A stretch of DNA of 57,786 bases from Planctomycetaceae bacterium. GTDB taxonomy: Bacteria; Planctomycetota; Planctomycetia; Pirellulales; Pirellulaceae. Made by a program: the position numbers and the translations under genes. The notes beneath the pieces are model-generated. The model searched no databases. It worked only from the letters and a program-made list of their open reading frames with translations, and was not told the DNA's origin. The stretch covers positions 1 through 57,786 of the forward strand of contig JAJTFC010000019.1 in NCBI GenBank assembly GCA_021298315.1. Direction: 5' to 3'. Shown here one piece after another: positions 1 through 8,657 of this stretch; the stretch's first letter is position 1, and each line of letters opens with the position of its first letter.

Positions 1-406
1 CTTGATCTGCGACTCCATGGCGGCCCAAGTCATGCGTGAAGGTCGTGTCCAGTATGTGATCGTCGGGGCCGATCGGATCACAGCCCGAGGCGATACGGCC
101 AATAAGATCGGGACCTATGGTCTGGCTGTATTGGCACGGCATCATCAAATTCCATTCTTCGTTGCGGCACCTTCGAGCACCTTCGATTTATCGATTGTCG
201 ATGGAGCAGACATTCCCATCGAGCAACGGAAATCAGAGGAGATCACCTCCGCGTTCGGAAAACGAACCGCACCTGTGGATGTCCAAGTCTACAACCCGGC
301 TTTCGATGTTACCCCCTCGGAACTTATCACCGCAATCATCACCGAGGTGGGAATCATCCATCCGGTCAACCAGCAGAGCGTCGGCCAAGTCCTATCTCGG
401 TCCTAA
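1..406 (+). CDS. mtnA: S-methyl-5-thioribose-1-phosphate isomerase, C-terminal part
   Basis: The window opens inside this gene, and codons are read from base 2. The product isomerises methylthioribose-1-phosphate to methylthioribulose-1-phosphate in the methionine salvage pathway (cytosolic). The visible 134 residues carry the family signature [19 protein letters not shown] near the start. This is the MtnA/eIF2B-like segment holding the catalytic Asp. It is followed by the [12 protein letters not shown] and GADIPIE stretches typical of the C-terminal Rossmann-like domain. The reading frame runs cleanly to TAA at 404-406. The N-terminal part, including the catalytic Cys, lies outside the window, so completeness cannot be judged. 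Confidence 0.93.
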   Translation, partial: LICDSMAAQVMREGRVQYVIVGADRITARGDTANKIGTYGLAVLARHHQIPFFVAAPSSTFDLSIVDGADIPIEQRKSEEITSAFGKRTAPVDVQVYNPAFDVTPSELITAIITEVGIIHPVNQQSVGQVLSRS

Positions 407-515
407 AATCGAATTGCTGGTAAGTTTCAGGCTGTTGGGGATTGCCAATCCCGGAATAATATCCGGTACCCCTGCGTGCTTAAGACCTTTTTGTAGACCA
501 ACCTCAAGAGAATTC

Positions 516-1076
516 ATGACAAACACAACCTCCGACACAACTTCCGATCGCAAAGCGATGCTCGTTGCCAATATCCTTTCGATCGCAATCCCCTTGGTCG
601 TAGCTCTGCTTTTAGGAATCCCGACGAAGATCGATCTTGGGAGTTGGACAAAGCAATTACCGCATTTGATCGGTGCGATCAATGTCGTAACCAGTGGAGT
701 GCTCGTGATCGGCTGGCTTGCGATCCGCTCAGGAAATGTCTCTGTGCATCGAAGTGCGATGCTGACGGCCTTTGGACTCGGTGCAGGTTTCTTGGTCTGT
801 TACGTCCTTTACCACCTGACGAATCCATCGACCAAATTTGGAGGCCAAGGAGCGATCCGTGGGGTTTATTATTTTGTGCTCTTGTCCCACATTCTTTTGT
901 CGCTGGTGGTCTTGCCGCTGGTGTTACGAGCCCTCTGGTACGCAATGCTCGGACGGTTTGATCTTCACCGACGCATCGCTAAGCGGGCTTATCCAATTTG
1001 GTTGTACGTCTCAGTTACCGGCGTGATCGCTTATTGGATGATTTCGCCCTATTATCAGCATTCGACAGGGCTTTGA
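516..1076 (+). CDS. DUF420 family integral membrane protein
   Basis: A 186-residue hydrophobic protein with about five predicted membrane helices. Segments such as VANILSIAIPLVVALLLGI and the Tyr-rich pair FLVCYVLYHLT and GVYYFVLLSHILLSLVVLPL fit. His residues sit inside membrane segments, and the protein closes with RIAKRAYPIWLYVSVTGV. This matches the DUF420 family, which often lies near cytochrome oxidase genes and may help in haem-copper oxidase assembly; no oxidase gene is visible here. I chose the ATG at 516 because CAAGAG lies a few bases upstream. The frame stays open further upstream but gives no family-like sequence there. It sits 109 bp after mtnA, so it probably has its own signals. 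Confidence 0.85.
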   Translation: MTNTTSDTTSDRKAMLVANILSIAIPLVVALLLGIPTKIDLGSWTKQLPHLIGAINVVTSGVLVIGWLAIRSGNVSVHRSAMLTAFGLGAGFLVCYVLYHLTNPSTKFGGQGAIRGVYYFVLLSHILLSLVVLPLVLRALWYAMLGRFDLHRRIAKRAYPIWLYVSVTGVIAYWMISPYYQHSTGL

Positions 1077-1092
1077 TCACCTGCATGCGAAT

Positions 1093-1587
1093 CTAGCCAC
1101 GCTTGGTGGCATAGAGCTCAGCATAAGCGATCGCCCAGTCGTCGACGGACTTATAGAATCGCTCGATATCGACTTGGCCTAGCGGCAGATAGAAGGCTCG
1201 GGTCAGGAGTTCTCGGTCGGCGATAGTACCTTTAGCCTGCAGATCCAGAACATAGAACTCGTTGATCGGACGAACGACCATTTCAAATCGCGAGTATTTG
1301 TTCGATCGAACGCCCCGCTCGATCACAAGATCATCGCGGGTGCAAGCGCTTCCCCAGCCGGACTCACCGAAGACCGATTGGTATCGGAAGCCTGGGAACA
1401 TATCGATCATCTTCTTGACGACTGTTTCGATCCGTTCGGTCAGATCCAAGCGGTATTTGGCATGAAGTCTTTTGTATTCTTCGACTTCTTGGCGCTTGCG
1501 CTGTTCTTCGGACTGCAACGACTCGGCTTTGCTAGCCCCACGCGCGACGGCTTTCTTAAGCCTCTCCTCAAACTCCGACATCATCAT
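1093..1587 (-). CDS. Hypothetical protein downstream of the Tex-like gene
   Basis: About 164 residues, not recognised. The N-terminal third is charged and probably coiled coil (FEERLKKAVARGASKAESLQ onward). The rest looks like a compact alpha/beta domain with a Trp/Gly-rich turn near GESGWGSACTRDDLVIERG. The start is a run of three ATG codons (1587, 1584, 1581) that overlaps the last codons of the Tex-like gene by up to 20 bp in another frame, which implies translational coupling. An open frame continues further upstream but has no start signal and lies within the neighbour. It is likely the last gene of a two-gene minus-strand unit. Confidence 0.7.
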   Translation of the reverse strand: MMMSEFEERLKKAVARGASKAESLQSEEQRKRQEVEEYKRLHAKYRLDLTERIETVVKKMIDMFPGFRYQSVFGESGWGSACTRDDLVIERGVRSNKYSRFEMVVRPINEFYVLDLQAKGTIADRELLTRAFYLPLGQVDIERFYKSVDDWAIAYAELYATKRG

Positions 1588-4500
1588 CCCCGGGGGCTGG
1601 TGTATCGGCTCGATCAGGGCTGCTCTCGACGGCAGGGTCGCTCGTTGGAACCTGAGGACTAGGTGCATCGCTGGGGGCAGGGGGCGTCGGTGGAACCTCG
1701 GCAGTAGGAGGGGATTTCTTAAGAAACTGCATCAGATCGCCGAAGGATCTCAGTGGCTCCTTGCCTTGTTGCATCGCTTCGGTGATCGGCTTTTCAGGCA
1801 CGGGCCGAGAAATCTTCACTGGCCTTTGCGATCGAGACTCGTTGTTCTCGGAAGCATCTCTGCTGGACGGCGATCTGCGACCGGAGTCCTGCCGACTCCT
1901 GGGGCCTCTTGAGTCACCCGAGGAACCAGAGCGTCGGTCCTCAGGACGGTTGCCCGAGCGCGGTCCACGGGGTTGCGAGGCGGGATTGTTGCTATTGGGA
2001 CGGTTTGATCCACGTCGATCTTGCCGCTCAGTTCGCTCTTGGCGATTTCTATTGTCTGTCGCAGATCGATCCGTGTTGGTGTTGCCGGAAGACTCTTGTG
2101 GTTGCGAGCCTGGAACTCTCATCGAAAGCGCTACACGTTTCTTCGAGTCATCGGTATGAAGGACCCATACGGGAACAACATCTCCTACTTGGACGAACTG
2201 ATGAGCATCTTCGACAAAGGAGTGGCCAAGTTGGCTTACGTGCACAAGACCGGTGCAATCCGGTCCAAGTTCAACGAATACGCCGAAGTTGGCGATGCCG
2301 ATGACCAGGGCCGAAAGCATTGTGCCTGGTTCGAGCCGATCCATCGAAGGAACATAGCTTCGAAGAGGAACTGGATATTGGAAATCGCGACCATCGGCAA
2401 ACGGGAACTGCAAGGCTCGGGATACCGAGAGAAGTTTGGAGCGACCGACTTGCCAGCTTCGTGCAAGTTTATCGGCGTCGATTGCCAATGCGGGCCGTTC
2501 CATAGGGCCTTCTGGAATCGCAGGCATGCTCACAGAGCTGCGAGCAGGCGCAGTCTGATCTGTCTGATCTGTCTGATCTGTCGGATCGGTCGGATCGGTC
2601 GGATCGGTCGGATCGGTCGGATCAGTCGGATCAGTCGGATCTGTCGGATCTGTCGGATCAGTCGGATCAGTCTGGGCGACTTCAACACCGAAGTTGGGGT
2701 TAATTTCGTCGCTGTGATCTTCGAATCCGAAGGCTTCGACGCTTTCGGAGCTTGTAGAGTCCAGAGCCATGCTTTGGGCCGCCGCGACGGCTTGGGCAAT
2801 TTTTTCGTAATCGGGTTTTTCCCAACCTTCGGGGCCCGGAGCCGGTGCTGGGAGTTGGGCGTGAGCCACCAATCGTTCGGCTAGTCGGTAGTCTTCAGGA
2901 TGGACGATGGTTCCGTCTAGCGAATTTTCGCTTTGATAAACTCTCAGGAAACCGATCGCTTGACGGGCCTTGTTTTCAGAAAGGGATTCTTTCAAGAACT
3001 TCGATAGCGATTCGCGGTTGGTGATCGATCCTTTGGGGCGTTCTTCGACGAGCCGTTTGGCGGTGGCATCGTCCATGCCTGGGATCCGTTTGAGAACCTC
3101 GACATCGGCGTGGTACATATCGACACCGGCTTTGGTGATCGCTGCCGAGATGGCTTCTTGAAGAGCCGACTCGAGTTCTCCTTGAGGCAACTCGCGTTGA
3201 TACGACCCAAGTCGCAAACGAGCCGGCTCGATTTTGAGGATCTGTCGCAACGGGTCTTGGAGTTTCCAAGCTAGCCAGACGGCGGATCGGTGCCTTCGAG
3301 AGATTTTCGGGAGTTCGACCAGTGAGTTTCTTGAGGTGCAGAAGGCATCGCCACCTTGGCGGTCTGCGAAGGTCCAGTAGAGACTACCTTCAGCCGATTG
3401 CTTCATCAGCTCGGCGACCGAATGGATCAAGTACCTGCGTGCATGGCCGTTGGTCAGAGCAACCAAGGTGACTTGGTGTTGGTGAACCCATTGACCGAGT
3501 TGAGCAACGTTTTGGGAAACCACGTCAGGTTTGGAGGAGTTGCAGACAATATCCCCGGTCATGAGCAATTCGCCTTGTGCATCGACGATTGCCACAGCGG
3601 CGGTCTTTTGTCCGACGGCATCGATCAGCAAGATCCTGTGTCCGCGAACCGGTCGTTGGAGCATGACGGCTTCGAGGTGGTCGACAGCCGATTCGATGAG
3701 GGCTTGATTGGCATCCTCTTCAAGGATTCCTAAGACGTCTTGTTGGAGCCTGGGCAGCAGGAATTCCTTGAGGCCCGTATCAGCGACTTCCATCAGCAGC
3801 GGATGCATAGGATGGCGACCAGGGCACAAGGAATCTCGGCATAGCTGCACGAGTGGTTTTGTATCGATCTGGTAGTTGAGCTGGATGATTTGAGACCGCA
3901 GACCTCGCGAGAGCATCAGGACCTGAAATGGAGTCAGATCGTGCAGCGGTTTTCGGAGCCGTCCGTAGGATTCGAGGATCCCGCGAAGCCATCTTCGACG
4001 TCGTTGACGAGGCGAAAGCTGTTTATCGCTGAGGCTCTTGGTTTTTATCTGCTTGGGTTTTTTGCGATCGCTTTGGAACGATGCGATCGAAGGCTCCTTG
4101 GCTTCCTCTGGAGCGGGAACCTCGGGGCTTGCGCTTTGGTCCGTGGTAGGCAGCTCGGACTTCGGATCGGAAGGAACGGCTTGGCCCGGGCTTTGTTCTG
4201 TGTTTGATTCTGTGTTTGATTCTGGGCTTATGAGCTCAGCATTCTCAGCCGGTTCATTCTGCGATTGAGCATTCTCCTTTGGGGTTGCTCCGGTGATCTG
4301 TGCAGACTCGGTGTTCTCAGAATCTTTTTCAGAGTCTTTGTCAGAATCTTTCTCGGTATCTTTGCTGGGTTCTGGCAGGATTTTTACCGAGACGACAGCG
4401 TTTTTGAGCAATGCTCGCTGAAGGGTCAGTACGAGCTGTGCGTCTTCGCTGAGCAAGAGTTGCAGCCATCGTTTGACTTTAGGGATCAGAACCTGGGTCT

Positions 4501-5017
4501 CTTCGGGGCTGAGTCCCGTTTGGTTTTGAATCCAACCGGGTAGGTCTTGGATGTTTTCACCGCGGCATAGCAGGATCGCCTGTCCGACTTTCTCGATGTT
4601 CGGATCGGCTTCGGCGAAGGCCTTGGCTGTTTTTTTCCCGCGAAGGTTCTTAGCGATCGCGTCGACCTGAGAGATCGAGGTGCACTGGTTGATGACTTGT
4701 GAGACTGCCTCGCTCCAGTGTCCATCTTTTTGAAGGGTCTGAGCGATTTGTTCTTTGTGGTTGGAGAGAGTCGATTCGTAAACGACTGAGCGTTTGAGGC
4801 GCGAGAGGGTCTTGCTATCGAGACCACCGAGTTCATCTGGCCGATAGGTAGCCAGATAGTTTGGCTCGTAACCTTGGTTTAACAGTTCGACAGGGAACCG
4901 CAGCAACTCCTCCGGGAGCCGCATATACCGGGCGATCGCGGGTAGATCTTTCATAGACGATTGGTAGGAGTCATTGTGGGGGCAATCAATGCCTGTCGGG
5001 GTAGGATGATAAACCAT
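1568..5017 (-). CDS. Tex-like RNA-binding protein with S1 domain and long low-complexity insertions
   Basis: 1,149 residues, far above the roughly 780 usual for Tex. The order is: a helical N-terminal part; an acidic Ser/Glu/Lys-rich stretch (about 215-320); a YqgF/RNase-H-like domain (ILLIDAVGQKTAAVAIVDA); a helix-hairpin-helix region (LQDPLRQILKIEPARLRLG, then LKRIPGMDDATAKRLVEERP); a DPT/DQT repeat; an S1 domain (ALVIGIANFGVFVELGP, then VHVSQLG); and an Arg/Gly/Ser/Pro-rich tail of about 150 residues. The acidic motif of an active YqgF fold is degenerate (DPG has become DAV), as expected for a binding rather than a nuclease role. Tex proteins bind nucleic acid and affect transcription. The start at 5017 is preceded by CCAGG; the ATG at 4954 is an alternative. 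Confidence 0.85.
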   Translation of the reverse strand: MVYHPTPTGIDCPHNDSYQSSMKDLPAIARYMRLPEELLRFPVELLNQGYEPNYLATYRPDELGGLDSKTLSRLKRSVVYESTLSNHKEQIAQTLQKDGHWSEAVSQVINQCTSISQVDAIAKNLRGKKTAKAFAEADPNIEKVGQAILLCRGENIQDLPGWIQNQTGLSPEETQVLIPKVKRWLQLLLSEDAQLVLTLQRALLKNAVVSVKILPEPSKDTEKDSDKDSEKDSENTESAQITGATPKENAQSQNEPAENAELISPESNTESNTEQSPGQAVPSDPKSELPTTDQSASPEVPAPEEAKEPSIASFQSDRKKPKQIKTKSLSDKQLSPRQRRRRWLRGILESYGRLRKPLHDLTPFQVLMLSRGLRSQIIQLNYQIDTKPLVQLCRDSLCPGRHPMHPLLMEVADTGLKEFLLPRLQQDVLGILEEDANQALIESAVDHLEAVMLQRPVRGHRILLIDAVGQKTAAVAIVDAQGELLMTGDIVCNSSKPDVVSQNVAQLGQWVHQHQVTLVALTNGHARRYLIHSVAELMKQSAEGSLYWTFADRQGGDAFCTSRNSLVELPKISRRHRSAVWLAWKLQDPLRQILKIEPARLRLGSYQRELPQGELESALQEAISAAITKAGVDMYHADVEVLKRIPGMDDATAKRLVEERPKGSITNRESLSKFLKESLSENKARQAIGFLRVYQSENSLDGTIVHPEDYRLAERLVAHAQLPAPAPGPEGWEKPDYEKIAQAVAAAQSMALDSTSSESVEAFGFEDHSDEINPNFGVEVAQTDPTDPTDPTDPTDPTDPTDPTDPTDPTDPTDQTDQTDQTAPARSSVSMPAIPEGPMERPALAIDADKLARSWQVGRSKLLSVSRALQFPFADGRDFQYPVPLRSYVPSMDRLEPGTMLSALVIGIANFGVFVELGPDCTGLVHVSQLGHSFVEDAHQFVQVGDVVPVWVLHTDDSKKRVALSMRVPGSQPQESSGNTNTDRSATDNRNRQERTERQDRRGSNRPNSNNPASQPRGPRSGNRPEDRRSGSSGDSRGPRSRQDSGRRSPSSRDASENNESRSQRPVKISRPVPEKPITEAMQQGKEPLRSFGDLMQFLKKSPPTAEVPPTPPAPSDAPSPQVPTSDPAVESSPDRADTPAPGDDDVGV
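2554..2670. repeat. Thirteen-copy 9-bp tandem repeat inside the Tex-like gene
   Basis: Thirteen in-frame units of the form TCKGATCNG on the plus strand. On the coding strand they encode about ten Asp-Pro-Thr and three Asp-Gln-Thr triplets between the HhH and S1 parts of the Tex-like protein. Variants occur in blocks (three CTG, four CGG, two CAG, two CTG, two CAG), which suggests stepwise slippage or duplication. Every unit carries a GATC site. Confidence 0.95.
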
Positions 5018-5337
5018 CCTGGATCAAAAACGAGTACATCATCCGCCACAAGAACCGCAATCGCCAAGTGGGGGAACTTGGGAATCTAGGGCAGAGGGGG
5101 GTAGTTGTCAAGCATCGAGCCACCGAGCGGGCCGGGATTCTCCCGAGACCCTATTTTACCTGGTTTGCCAAGCGGGCTAGCGAATCTGCTTGTCGGGGCA
5201 TTTTTGGCTCAAGCGAACGCCTATTTAGGACGATGTTTTCAGGGCGGAAAAGGCTCGATGGGGGACAAATCGGGTCGGGCCTTGTGTGCATTTGATTGAA
5301 CGTCTTTTGTTTGATAGCTCTAGAAACGATTGTCCCC
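5018..5337. other. Intergenic region, no gene seen
   Basis: A divergent gap between the Tex-like gene (leftward) and a small hypothetical gene (rightward), so it must carry promoters for both. I see no tRNA, convincing hairpin or repeat. TTGATT-like and GATAGC-like hexamers near 5292-5318 are too weak to call a promoter. Confidence 0.4.
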
Positions 5338-5676
5338 ATGAATTCTCCTGCTGCTTCGACTCTTCCCATCGATTCGATCCTCGTTTGTGTTCCTTCGAAC
5401 GATCCGGTTGGTTCGGATTCATTCACCATCTCCAGGCCCACCACGGTTCCAGGCCAAGCCTCCGGGGTAGCGCAAAAGTGGATCGCTAAAAGCGTTTCTA
5501 GCCACCGCTCGACGATTCGGTTGGCAGATCTGCTCGATGCCTTCAAGGCATGCGTCGCCAACGAACTGGTATGGATCGAAGACTTCAATGAGGATCAGAT
5601 CGAGATCTCCGAGGACTTGCGCGAGGTGCTGGAAGTCTTTGCTCAAATTCGTAGCCAAGATGTCGGCGAGAACTAA
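5338..5676 (+). CDS. Small hypothetical protein
   Basis: 112 residues, not recognised. The N-terminal half is Ser/Thr/Pro/Val rich with two beta-like stretches (IDSILVCVPSND). The C-terminal half is helical and acidic (LADLLDAFKACVANELVWI, then EISEDLREVLEVFAQIRS). There is no signal peptide or membrane helix. I chose the ATG at 5338 over the TTG at 5296 because the extension looks non-coding. No clear Shine-Dalgarno sequence is visible. It stands alone, facing the SRAP gene tail-to-tail with 53 bp between them. Confidence 0.5.
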   Translation: MNSPAASTLPIDSILVCVPSNDPVGSDSFTISRPTTVPGQASGVAQKWIAKSVSSHRSTIRLADLLDAFKACVANELVWIEDFNEDQIEISEDLREVLEVFAQIRSQDVGEN

Positions 5677-5729
5677 AGACTCTGCCAAAATAGCATTTCA
5701 GTTCGTCGGTGATAAAAAACCGGCTGAGG

Positions 5730-6509
5730 CTAGAATAGATCGGGAGTATAGAGTTCCGGAGCGATCAGCTCGGGGCCTTGGTTGCGCACCGAGTTGGCTT
5801 TGCTCGACACTCGAGTCGGTTGCAATGTTCCGGCGCCTGCGGGACCGACGAGATCTTTGATGCTTTGCCAGTGGGCTTGACTCGATAACCAACGTGCGAC
5901 GGCCGTTTCGTCTTGGAGCACCACTGGCATACGATCGTGCACGGAGCGTGTATCTGCTCCGGCATCGGTGGTGATAATGGTTGTCGATAGCAAAGGCTCT
6001 TGGGCTCGATTGCCGTCGAGATCTTTGTGATTGGATGTCCAAAGGCATGCCAAGGCCAAGGGTTTGGACTCGGGCCGATGGATCCAATACGTTTGCTTGC
6101 TGGCGGCTTGCTCTTTGGCGGAAGCTTCAGGGCCGAGCATTTGTTTCCACTCGTAGTAACCATCGGCAAGCAGCACGCAGCGACCTTGATCCAGCAGTGG
6201 TCTGTAAGTGGGTTTTTCTTCGAGCGTTTCGCATCGGGCATTGATCATGCTGTAAGCGATTTTCAGGGAGTCGGCCCAAGGTGGGACCAGTCCCCAACGC
6301 ATGGCTTCGAGTTGCGGCTGGGTATCGGCGGCAAACTGCCTTATGACCAACACCGGTTGCGTAGGTGCGATGTTGTAGCGAGCCTGGCATATCCCCGGAT
6401 GCGTCTTGATGATCGCTCCGATGCTTGCAGGCCAAAGGTTGGCATAAGCAGGGAAGAATTCCAAAAGCCAGTCGAGCACCGGTGTGTGGAGAGTTAGTCT
6501 TCCGCACAT
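5730..6509 (-). CDS. SRAP domain protein (HMCES/YedK family, abasic-site DNA-protein crosslinker)
   Basis: 259 residues. Family members form a thiazolidine crosslink with abasic sites in single-stranded DNA and shield them during replication. All hallmarks are present: Cys2 directly after the initiator Met (MCGRLTL), the Asn in ARYNIAPTQ, the RWGLVPPWA strand, the catalytic Glu in DGYYEWK, and the active His in SVHDRMPVVL. The start is fixed by the need for Cys at position 2, and the ATG overlaps the TAA of the upstream gene (TAATG). It is therefore probably translated by reinitiation after the 658-aa unknown gene. The 45-residue C-terminal tail after the last conserved strand looks disordered. 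Confidence 0.93.
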   Translation of the reverse strand: MCGRLTLHTPVLDWLLEFFPAYANLWPASIGAIIKTHPGICQARYNIAPTQPVLVIRQFAADTQPQLEAMRWGLVPPWADSLKIAYSMINARCETLEEKPTYRPLLDQGRCVLLADGYYEWKQMLGPEASAKEQAASKQTYWIHRPESKPLALACLWTSNHKDLDGNRAQEPLLSTTIITTDAGADTRSVHDRMPVVLQDETAVARWLSSQAHWQSIKDLVGPAGAGTLQPTRVSSKANSVRNQGPELIAPELYTPDLF

Positions 6510-8485
6510 TATTCCGGGCTGACTTCGACCAAAGGTTCGTAAGTCCCATCGTCCTTGAGGAATCTGCCAGCATAGAATTCCATGCTCAGGTGCAGGCCCA
6601 TAAGAGTCCGGCGCGTACAGGGTGCCAGCGACCGATAAAAGACCCATTGGTCATCGCCGATTTGAACGCGGCAGCCTTGGGCTACATCGTCCGAAACTTT
6701 GTGAAGGTTATGGGCGACGGTCAAAGGCCGCCAAGTGTATTTCGGATTACGACTCTTGGAACCGACGGCCACCAGAAGGGAACTCAGGAGTCGAGGGCGG
6801 GTCGTGCGGCTTTCAAGAATCACTTTGCCTGGGGATCCTTGCAAGCTACCTTGGGTGGTCCCTCTTCGCCACTCGGGCAAATTCAGAGGCAAAAGCAAAG
6901 CGACCGGATCGCTGGTGTCTTGGTTGGATTGCTCGTCGTGGGAGTGTCTCTGGATACGGCCCTCGTTGCTTTTTGCCTGAGGCTCAAAGCTCACCGTCGG
7001 ATCGAGGGTCCAGGTCGAAGTCGACTTCCAATCGGCCTTGGTGTCTTGGGGATTGCCCATGACCGAATCGGCCATGTAGATCATCCCTTCTTGTCTCATG
7101 AGCATGACTTGGCGGTAGATCGTGCAAGTACCTTCTAGGTCGCATTCGAGTTCGAGGTAGTCGACATCGTCGTCGGAGAACCAGCAGACTTCATTCCAAG
7201 CCACATCGATATGGATGGGTTTGCCCCTATATTCCAAGGCGATATCCCAATCTCCGGAGAAGATTCTTTTGCCGGACTCATCGCACAGGTCCAACCAGAT
7301 CGAATCGCCGGAGAAGTCCAGGGCAAGTTGGCAGTCGTTTCTGCGCCAGTTGCGGCGCATCGAGACAATATGACTCTTTTCCCAATAGTGGCTGGGTTTA
7401 GGGAGTCTCGCGTCGTTGGTTTTATTCTTGCGAAGTTTCGCAGGTTTGAAGCCCGAGAGCTTGCCGACTTGGTCGGGCAACGCGACGGCGGCAGCAAGCT
7501 GCACTTTTTTGTGATCCTTGCAGAGCTTCATCAGCGATGTCCAAAATTCCGCGTCATGGCGAGAGTTCTCCGTCTGATCGAGCATCGCGTGGCCGGTCGC
7601 GTCGGTCAGGTGCAAGAGGATCGATTGGAGTTTGGCCAGAGCACGGCGTTGGGGTGGATACCATTTGCGAGCACCGACGCTGTCGGCTGCCCAGCGGCTG
7701 CGGATGAGCGAAGCGACAAAGGCGCGAAGATCCTGTGCTCCAAAGCTCAGCAAGGCCTGTGGGTCCTCTGCCGTTTGCTCGATCAGTAAAGCCAAGCGAT
7801 TGAGTGTTTCGCTGACGATGCGATCCTTTCCACCTAAGTGAGACATCTGTTTGGCTAGAGCCAGTGGCACTTCGCATGCCCAGATCACCCATGGGAAAAG
7901 GCCATCGCTGGGGCCTTGCTCCCAGGCCCGATCGACTTGAGTCAAGGTCGATTGGAGAACTTCGAGCCACAGGGCAGGGGGGACATCGCGGCCCACTTCA
8001 GGAAGGGCGTAGAGCCAGCCTGTTGCCGTCAGGGCGACGTAAGGATCGTAACTGGATTTGGGAAGCTGCTGAGTGATCCACTTGCCGATCTTAGATGCTT
8101 GGGCGACTTGCTGAGCGCGGATCTCCTCTGGAACGACCAATGCTTGTCTGCCCTGCTTTCCCTTGCGAGACGATTTCGAAAGGCTATAGCCGAAAGGTTC
8201 AGCACCAAAGGCATCGACCAGGTCGTGGAGAAACTCCCGATGAGCAGGTTTGGCGACATCCCATTTTCCGATGCCCCAAAGCATGGCTTGGAGATACTGG
8301 TGGATTGGGAAGTCCAAGGGTTTTTGTTTGCCCTTTTTTGGCTCCACTGGCAATGAGCTTTGCAATAAAGCAACATTGTCCACGCAAAGTTTCTCTAACC
8401 ACTGAATGGCCGTTTGGTTATCGGCTTCGCCAGCGGAGGCTTCTTTCGAGCGACCTGCTCGATGCTTGGGCTTTACCCAGTCCAT
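6509..8485 (-). CDS. Large hypothetical protein, possibly with a beta-sandwich C-terminal domain
   Basis: About 658 residues, no recognised family name. The N-terminal 330 residues are mostly helical (for example GKWITQQLPKSSYDPYVALT, then WLEVLQSTLTQVDRAWEQG). From about 370 the sequence becomes beta-rich with many Trp (NEVCWFSDDDVDYLELECDL and RQEGMIYMADSVMG), reminiscent of the C-terminal beta-sandwich of heparinase-II/III-like proteins. That is a weak resemblance, and no catalytic set is seen. No signal peptide. Starts at 8485 (ATG, chosen) or 8569 are possible; neither has a strong Shine-Dalgarno. The stop overlaps the start of the SRAP gene by one base, so the two form an operon. Confidence 0.75.
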   Translation of the reverse strand: MDWVKPKHRAGRSKEASAGEADNQTAIQWLEKLCVDNVALLQSSLPVEPKKGKQKPLDFPIHQYLQAMLWGIGKWDVAKPAHREFLHDLVDAFGAEPFGYSLSKSSRKGKQGRQALVVPEEIRAQQVAQASKIGKWITQQLPKSSYDPYVALTATGWLYALPEVGRDVPPALWLEVLQSTLTQVDRAWEQGPSDGLFPWVIWACEVPLALAKQMSHLGGKDRIVSETLNRLALLIEQTAEDPQALLSFGAQDLRAFVASLIRSRWAADSVGARKWYPPQRRALAKLQSILLHLTDATGHAMLDQTENSRHDAEFWTSLMKLCKDHKKVQLAAAVALPDQVGKLSGFKPAKLRKNKTNDARLPKPSHYWEKSHIVSMRRNWRRNDCQLALDFSGDSIWLDLCDESGKRIFSGDWDIALEYRGKPIHIDVAWNEVCWFSDDDVDYLELECDLEGTCTIYRQVMLMRQEGMIYMADSVMGNPQDTKADWKSTSTWTLDPTVSFEPQAKSNEGRIQRHSHDEQSNQDTSDPVALLLPLNLPEWRRGTTQGSLQGSPGKVILESRTTRPRLLSSLLVAVGSKSRNPKYTWRPLTVAHNLHKVSDDVAQGCRVQIGDDQWVFYRSLAPCTRRTLMGLHLSMEFYAGRFLKDDGTYEPLVEVSPE

Positions 8486-8657
8486 AGGATCTCGTCCAAT
8501 GAGTAAAAACGTGATACGATATCGGGCTACGACAAGGCCCAATTGTTGTTGCAGAAATTCTAGATGCAAGAATCATTTTGGATGATTCTTGGAATCGAAC
8601 CGCCCCCCAACTTGGGTCTCCAAGTACCCACGGCACTTCAAAATAAGTGGTCTTGAA

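Noticed and set aside
117..515. N-terminal extension of the DUF420 gene across mtnA
   Set aside because: Out-of-frame translation of mtnA; the ATG at 516 has a ribosome binding site and starts the conserved protein.
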